NCBI GenBank assembly: GCA_026707185.1
Contig: JAPOXI010000051.1
Location: 1 to 9,481, forward strand
Length of the DNA: 9,481 bases
Reading direction: 5' to 3'
Source of the DNA: Chloroflexota bacterium
Lineage (GTDB): Bacteria > Chloroflexota > UBA11872
Each line of letters starts with the position of its first letter. Positions within the stretch are counted from its first letter, which is position 1. The translations under genes were made by a program, and so were the position numbers. Shown here piece by piece: positions 5,339 through 9,481 of this stretch. The notes below the pieces were generated by a model. The model saw nothing but the letters and a program-made list of their open reading frames with translations, ran no database searches and had not been told where the DNA came from.

Positions 5339-6961
5339 CTACCCCTCGCCCGACCTTTCGACGGTGAACGAATACAACTCCGCGTTCCTCATCACGAACC
5401 GCAGCCGCCGGTGCGGGACGAAGCGGGTGTACACCGTCCCTGAGTCGGCGTTCCGGGGAAGCGGCAGACGGGCGTCGCCTTGCCAGGTGACGGTGTGACG
5501 GACGCTGTCGCCGGCGATTGTATCGGCGTCCTCCAGTCCCCGACCGGGCAGCACCCCGTCGGCTGCATCGCGAACCTCGACCTTGAGATGGCCGCCGGTA
5601 CCGCAGGCGGCGTTGATGACCAGCCGGTCTCCCTCCGACACGAACGGCTGCGTGGCCACCATGCCCTCGCGCGTTCCGCCGGCCCCGACGGACACAAACC
5701 CATTGCGCCGCAGCGTGCCGATGCCCAGCGCGTACCGTGGATTGCTCGCGGCTCCCGCTGAAGGGTTCGTCGGCTCCTTCTGATCCTCTGCGTACCACAG
5801 GTCGTGCTGCGAGGTTGCGCCGCCGAAGTACACCCAGGTCTCCTCGTCGCCCACGTTCACGATGCGCGGGATTCCGATCTGGTTCGCGCACCAGCTCCCC
5901 GGCTCCCCCAGGCCAATCCAGTCATGCGTGGGCGACAGCCGTTCCCACTGGAGGCCGTCGCGGCTATGCACCAGTTCGACCGTTGACGTGTTGGTCACCT
6001 GGTGAAACACGCCCAGGAACCCGATCCAGGGCCCGCCCAACCGGAACGGCCGCATGCCGTAGAAGGCCACGTCAAGGTTATCCAGGTCGGGATCCGGCGC
6101 CAGGATCAGCCGCGGCTCGCTCCAGTTCAGGAAATCTCGGCTCTCACACATGAAGATTCGGCGCACCACCCGTCGATTTGGCGTAGCCATCACCGCGTCA
6201 AAGCTGGGCGCCCCGCCCACCATCGGCGCGTGGGTGGGCCGCGTGCGCGGTGCCAGTTCCATCAACGGGTGGCGCGTGACGATGCGATAAAGGCCGCTAT
6301 CGGGATCGAACGTCGGAAATATCGTGTCGCCCAGCCGGTCGCCCAGCGACCCGAACTTGGGCACGTCGTCGGCAGGGGTCCAATTGACGCCGTCCGGTGA
6401 GTGGGCCAGCCGAATGTGCGCGCCCGGCGTCTCGTCGGCCACCCGGAAGCCGGGCGGACCCAACTCGTAGAGCATCTTGTAGCGGCGCGCCGGATCCTGC
6501 TCCAGCGGGTCGTCCAGCAGCGCCGGGCCCCAGACGTTTCCATACGTCTCGCTGCCGAAGACAATGTTGGTGTCGTGCCCGCCTTCCTCCACGATGCCCA
6601 TGGCGGGCTTCTCCCAGTTCAGCCCGTCCGGCGATCGCGCATACATCACCCGGAACCGGCTGATGTGCCAGTCGATCATCGTCCCGCCCTCGCGCATCAG
6701 CTTCTCCCGGTCCAGCGCCATGTCCGTATAGAGGCAGTGAAATCCTCCGTCGTCATCCCGCCACAGCGCCCAGTCGTCCGCCCCAAAGTTGGTGAAGTGC
6801 TCCCACGGCCGATCTAGTTCCAGCACCGGGTTCCGCTCGAGCTGCCTGGGCGCATGCATCGTCCGCCTGATGTTCTGAATCTCTTCGATCAGCCCGTTGT
6901 CAAAGAAGTATTGCGGCCGGTCGCCGATGATCAGCTCGGTCGAGTCAAGCCGGGTCACCAC
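5339..6961 (-). CDS. Five-bladed beta-propeller glycosidase-like protein (GH32/GH43 fold)
   Basis: A 540-residue protein. The N-terminus (YFFDNGLIEEIQNIRRTMHA at 18-37, then NPVLELDRPWE) matches a large environmental group related to GH32/GH43/GH68 propellers. Four copies of a blade motif S-x-D-x-x-x-W are visible: ARSPDGLNWEKP at 108-119, AHSPDGVNWTPA at 186-197, CESRDFLNWSEP at 272-283 and VHSRDGLQWERL at 331-342. A C-terminal beta-sandwich (about 415-536) ends in LRFVMRNAELYSF. These proteins are presumed to bind or cleave glycosides, but I cannot assign the three GH32-type catalytic acids with confidence. No signal peptide is visible. The start is GTG at 6961 (or GTG at 6958), with AGGGGA at 6967-6972 just upstream. 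It is the last gene of a likely operon with the esterase and the ADP-ribosylglycohydrolase-like gene. A decayed relative lies at 4550-4717. Confidence 0.82.
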   Translation of the reverse strand: MVTRLDSTELIIGDRPQYFFDNGLIEEIQNIRRTMHAPRQLERNPVLELDRPWEHFTNFGADDWALWRDDDGGFHCLYTDMALDREKLMREGGTMIDWHISRFRVMYARSPDGLNWEKPAMGIVEEGGHDTNIVFGSETYGNVWGPALLDDPLEQDPARRYKMLYELGPPGFRVADETPGAHIRLAHSPDGVNWTPADDVPKFGSLGDRLGDTIFPTFDPDSGLYRIVTRHPLMELAPRTRPTHAPMVGGAPSFDAVMATPNRRVVRRIFMCESRDFLNWSEPRLILAPDPDLDNLDVAFYGMRPFRLGGPWIGFLGVFHQVTNTSTVELVHSRDGLQWERLSPTHDWIGLGEPGSWCANQIGIPRIVNVGDEETWVYFGGATSQHDLWYAEDQKEPTNPSAGAASNPRYALGIGTLRRNGFVSVGAGGTREGMVATQPFVSEGDRLVINAACGTGGHLKVEVRDAADGVLPGRGLEDADTIAGDSVRHTVTWQGDARLPLPRNADSGTVYTRFVPHRRLRFVMRNAELYSFTVERSGEG

Positions 6962-7022
6962 GAAGATCCCCTGTGCTTGGTCTCGCGGAAAACTATTCCC
7001 GGCAGCTGCCCGCTTCCGCCGG

Positions 7023-8114
7023 TCAACTCCGCGTCAGCTGCTCCACCAGCCATGGCTCGGCCGTCACCCCAAACCACTGGTGCTCGCCCGCCTGCACGTC
7101 ATGCACCAGCGAGTCGCCGGAATCCAGTAACTCGTAGGCGTCGCGCGTGATCGACACCTGCTCGTACACGTTGGCCATCCCCCGCGCCCCATTGAGCGGG
7201 TCCTCATCGCCGGTTTCGATCATCAGTGGACGCGGAGCAATCAGCGCGCCCAGGTCGCCCATATCCACCGCCTGCCACAGCCCGGGAACGTAGTTGCAGC
7301 CGCAGTTGCTGTTCAGGTCCAGCAGCGAGTCGCGATAGCCGTAGAAATAGCCGCTCACCACCGCCGCGCAAATCCGGTCGTCCATCGCGGCCAACCACAG
7401 CGTCTGCAACCCACCGCCGCTCAGTCCGGCGCAAGCAATACGCTCGGGATCGCATTCGTCCCGCGTCTGCACGTAGTCCACCAGCCGCATCAGGTCCCAG
7501 GTCCACATGCCGGTCACCGTCTGACCCAGCGAGATCGCCGCGAAATTCAGCGGTGTACACGTCGACCGCATGAACGAGTCTTCGTCGTTCGCCTGCCCCA
7601 CCGGCTCGCGTCGCTCGCCAAACGCGCGCGCGTCGGGCGCAAACACGATCAGTCCGGCTTGCGCATAGCGCTCCGCGTAGGCGCCATTGTGTTTCTCGAT
7701 GGTGTCGGCCACGGCCGGAATGTCGCGTCGACCCGCCGTCATGTTCTTGCCCCCGCTGCCGTGCCCGTGCGGTGCTATGACCACCGGCCGCCGCTCACCC
7801 GCCTGCAGTCCGTCCGGCAGCAGCGCGTATAGGGTCATCACGACGCCCGGCTCGGTATGGATCTCCATCCGCTGCCGTACGTAGCCCTCGCACTGGACCG
7901 ACTCGGTGACGACAGGCTGCGGATCCGCGGAACGCAGGCTGTCAATGCCGGTGATGGCCGACAGGTGCCGGCGCGTTTCCCTGCGCCACGCCTCAAAGGC
8001 TGTCGCACTTCTGACGTCCACCGGCATCCGCCGCGCCTCGCGGTCGAACCGCGCCTGCAACTCGGCATGCGCCGGATAGAAGCGCTCGACTGTCGGAACC
8101 CGGAGTGTCGCCAT
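7023..8114 (-). CDS. Alpha/beta hydrolase, acetyl-xylan-esterase / Abhydrolase_7-like
   Basis: A 363-residue alpha/beta hydrolase predicted to cleave esters. The nucleophile elbow is GLSGG at 230-234 with Ser232, the oxyanion-hole region is PHGHGSGG at 115-122, and the acid is in GDEDP at 302-306 (Asp303 or Asp305). The catalytic His is His345 in AGEHQWFG. The LIAPRPLMIE stretch at 291-300 and the CGCNYVPGL segment at 271-279 are typical of large dienelactone-hydrolase/acetyl-xylan-esterase-type proteins of carbohydrate-degrading bacteria. A helical N-terminal extension of about 65 residues precedes the core, as in that group. No signal peptide is seen, so it is probably cytoplasmic. It lies 61 nt upstream of the glycosidase-like gene and 87 nt downstream of the ADP-ribosylglycohydrolase-like gene, all on one strand. 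A deacetylase acting on the same substrate as the glycosidase is a reasonable inference. Confidence 0.85.
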   Translation of the reverse strand: MATLRVPTVERFYPAHAELQARFDREARRMPVDVRSATAFEAWRRETRRHLSAITGIDSLRSADPQPVVTESVQCEGYVRQRMEIHTEPGVVMTLYALLPDGLQAGERRPVVIAPHGHGSGGKNMTAGRRDIPAVADTIEKHNGAYAERYAQAGLIVFAPDARAFGERREPVGQANDEDSFMRSTCTPLNFAAISLGQTVTGMWTWDLMRLVDYVQTRDECDPERIACAGLSGGGLQTLWLAAMDDRICAAVVSGYFYGYRDSLLDLNSNCGCNYVPGLWQAVDMGDLGALIAPRPLMIETGDEDPLNGARGMANVYEQVSITRDAYELLDSGDSLVHDVQAGEHQWFGVTAEPWLVEQLTRS

Positions 8115-8201
8115 GGCTCCGTACTTTAGGGCCGCCCGCGACGCCGCGCGAACTGGAACCGCAGCGCCGGACCTGCTCCGAACGGCGCGGCGCGGACGAA
8201 G

Positions 8202-9215
8202 CTACGCCAGAAGCGCCTCGCTACGCCCCCGATCTGCCTTCAACCGCACCGTCAGAACCTCCAGAAGGGAGTCCGCCAGCTCCTCCTGATCCACCGGCGT
8301 CGCCGCCTGCACCTGCGCGGCCCATGCGGGCCGGATTCCAGAAGCCCCCGCCATCGCCCCGGCCACCGGTCCGCCCATGGCGCCAATGGAGTCGGCGTCC
8401 CGTCCGAAGTTCGCGGACATCAACGCCACCTCGTTGGGATCGCCGTCGGCCAGCAGCAGCAGCGCCAGCGCCACGGACGCCGACTCGCGCGGGTCCACCG
8501 CGTTGCTGTGACCCTCTTCGGGTTGTTGCGGCCAATCCCACAGATGGTCGGCGTAGTAGGCGGCTCGAAACTCGCCAAAGTCCCCAGTCGACCGCGCCAG
8601 GCTCACCGCCGTATCAATGGCCGCGGGCATATCGCTTTCGGGATCCAGGTTGCTGACCGCCGCCTCAATAACTGACTCGGCATCGGCATTCGGATCGAAT
8701 GCCGCGGCCGTGGCGGCGGCCATGGCCAGGGCGCCGTCCTGCGGCGAACCGCGGTGGATCAGGCTGGTCACCTCATACGCCTCCAGCATCGCCCGCCGCG
8801 GGTCGCCCGCGTTGATGATGCCGATCGGCGAAATGCACATCGCCGTGCTATTGGAAATCATGTTGCCGATGCCCGCCTCGCGGGCCCTGATCCCGCCAAT
8901 CGAGATCTTGTAAAAGGAACTGGCCACCGGCGGATAGAACTTGAACGGGTTCATGCGCTCACGCCACACCTGCGCCCAGGCCGCCGCATTGACGTTGCCG
9001 TTCGTTCGCCCGATCGCCTCGCACAACATGTGCTTCAGGGCCGAGTCGTCGGTCCCCGCGCCCGGCTGCAAGCCCCGGTGCTCCTTCAGCGTGGTGACCT
9101 CGCCAAAGCGCTCCGCGATGAACTCGTAGTGCAGCCCCTCCACCGGCCCGCCCATCGCGTCGCCCAACAGGCCGCCGAGCAGGCACCCCATGATCTTGTC
9201 GCGCAAGTCAGTCAT
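8202..9215 (-). CDS. ADP-ribosylglycohydrolase family protein
   Basis: A 337-residue protein of the DraG/ARH fold, an all-helical enzyme with two Mg ions that cleaves N- or O-glycosidic bonds to ribose. Family motifs are GCLLGGLLGDAMGGPVEG at 10-27, GTDDSALKHML at 54-64 (the metal-binding T-D-D-S/T with Asp56 and Asp57), and NFGRDADSIGAMGGPVAGAM at 269-288 with Asp273 and Asp275 as the remaining ligands. All metal ligands are present. Environmental members of this family often sit in catabolic clusters and may act on nucleosides or sugar derivatives rather than ADP-ribosylated proteins. Here the neighbours are an esterase and a glycosidase-like gene on the same strand, which favours a catabolic role. 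No toxin-like ADP-ribosyltransferase is nearby. The start is firmly set by AAGGAGA just upstream. It is probably the first gene of the operon. Confidence 0.9.
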   Translation of the reverse strand: MTDLRDKIMGCLLGGLLGDAMGGPVEGLHYEFIAERFGEVTTLKEHRGLQPGAGTDDSALKHMLCEAIGRTNGNVNAAAWAQVWRERMNPFKFYPPVASSFYKISIGGIRAREAGIGNMISNSTAMCISPIGIINAGDPRRAMLEAYEVTSLIHRGSPQDGALAMAAATAAAFDPNADAESVIEAAVSNLDPESDMPAAIDTAVSLARSTGDFGEFRAAYYADHLWDWPQQPEEGHSNAVDPRESASVALALLLLADGDPNEVALMSANFGRDADSIGAMGGPVAGAMAGASGIRPAWAAQVQAATPVDQEELADSLLEVLTVRLKADRGRSEALLA

Positions 9216-9220
9216 GGCCG

Positions 9221-9227
9221 TCTCCTT
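9221..9227 (-). promoter_or_regulatory. Strong Shine-Dalgarno for the ADP-ribosylglycohydrolase-like gene
   Basis: On the minus strand AAGGAGA lies 5 nt before the ATG at 9215. It is the best ribosome binding site in the window and fixes the start. Confidence 0.6.
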
Positions 9228-9327
9228 ACTGACCTAATTCTGGCTGCACAAGCTACACGCCGGAGGGCTGGTCGTGCCGGGACGTGTCTATGCTCACCCG
9301 GCGCCCCGGAAATCTCTGAATCGACAC

Positions 9328-9481
9328 ATGCCACGCCTGGAACTTGACGCGCTAACCGGCGACTACGGTCACCGACTGGGCCGCATGACTGGTGCCCAAT
9401 TGCAGGCCGCCGTCGATCGGTTCGATCTCGGCCGTCTGCTCGACGCCGCGCCAATCCCCGGCGGCCAGTTCGGCCAAAACG
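9328..9481 (+). CDS. Partial gene, N-terminus like an aminoglycoside-phosphotransferase-family kinase
   Basis: An ATG at 9328 opens a frame that runs off the right edge after 51 codons. The peptide contains LQAAVDRFDLGRLLDAAPI followed by PGGQFGQN, which resembles the start of APH-type small-molecule kinases: a helix, 'f.lG.l..a.pi', then a glycine-rich nucleotide-binding loop. The Brenner-type catalytic and DFG-like motifs would lie outside the window, so the assignment rests on a short stretch. It is divergent from the ADP-ribosylglycohydrolase-like gene across 112 nt, and no ribosome binding site is obvious. It could also be another protein family; only about 50 residues are available. Confidence 0.5.
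   Translation, partial: MPRLELDALTGDYGHRLGRMTGAQLQAAVDRFDLGRLLDAAPIPGGQFGQN

Noticed and set aside
5737..6153. Plus-strand Arg-rich frame within the glycosidase-like gene
   Set aside because: Composition is that of an antisense shadow; no start context and no motif.
8105..8656. Plus-strand open frame rich in Pro/Arg/Ser opposite the ADP-ribosylglycohydrolase-like gene
   Set aside because: Low-complexity composition and full overlap with a well-supported gene; an antisense shadow.
8202..9215. ADP-ribosylglycohydrolase as antitoxin of a DarTG-like or other defence system
   Set aside because: No ADP-ribosyltransferase toxin, macrodomain or other defence gene is present; the neighbours are catabolic hydrolases.
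9212..9454. Minus-strand frame upstream of the ADP-ribosylglycohydrolase-like gene
   Set aside because: Arg-rich product without family features, and it covers the strong ribosome binding site of the next gene and the start of the divergent kinase-like gene.
1..9481. CRISPR array, tRNA, insertion sequence or phage genes
   Set aside because: No regularly spaced repeats, cloverleaf-like sequence, transposase motif or terminal inverted repeats were seen on reading both strands.

Overview
The window is GC-rich bacterial DNA, densely coding on both strands, with short intergenic gaps and a mix of ATG and GTG starts, many preceded by Shine-Dalgarno-like sequences. I see no rRNA, tRNA, CRISPR array, transposase or phage gene. 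The gene families (phytanoyl-CoA-dioxygenase-like oxygenase, five-bladed-propeller glycosidase-like protein, large alpha/beta hydrolase, ADP-ribosylglycohydrolase-like protein) suggest a heterotrophic environmental bacterium, possibly Chloroflexota or a similar uncultivated group. That placement is a weak inference from family content, not from a marker gene.

Left part (1-3535). A truncated PhyH-type dioxygenase gene runs leftward off the edge. Diverging from it is a compact plus-strand operon: an ABC-2-type exporter ATPase, a histidine phosphatase, and the matching six-helix permease. The reading frames overlap by 14 and 4 nt. After 96 nt comes a HisI-like phosphoribosyl-AMP cyclohydrolase homologue. 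It keeps the three zinc-type cysteines, but the usual Asp-x-Asp-x-Asp metal site has changed.

Middle (3536-5338). A minus-strand adenosine-deaminase-family gene converges on HisI. Immediately upstream of it is a degraded remnant: the last 50-60 codons of a second copy of the propeller glycosidase gene, still ending at the same stop position. This remnant is cut off where two tandem plus-strand copies of a small coiled-coil plus one-helix membrane protein begin. Each small gene is preceded by a conserved leader holding an 8-9 codon mini-ORF whose stop overlaps the main start.

Right part (5339-9481). Three minus-strand genes read in the order ADP-ribosylglycohydrolase-like, alpha/beta hydrolase (acetyl-xylan-esterase-like), propeller glycosidase-like. 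With the remnant and the deaminase-like gene they look like one ancestral hydrolase cluster for breaking down glycosides, esters or nucleosides, later interrupted by the small-protein pair. At the right edge a divergent partial gene resembles the N-terminus of an aminoglycoside-phosphotransferase-like kinase.

The strongest unusual signals are the duplicated mini-membrane proteins with their shared leader, the glycosidase remnant at the duplication junction, the phosphatase inside the exporter operon, and the altered HisI metal site. None of these alone establishes a new system.
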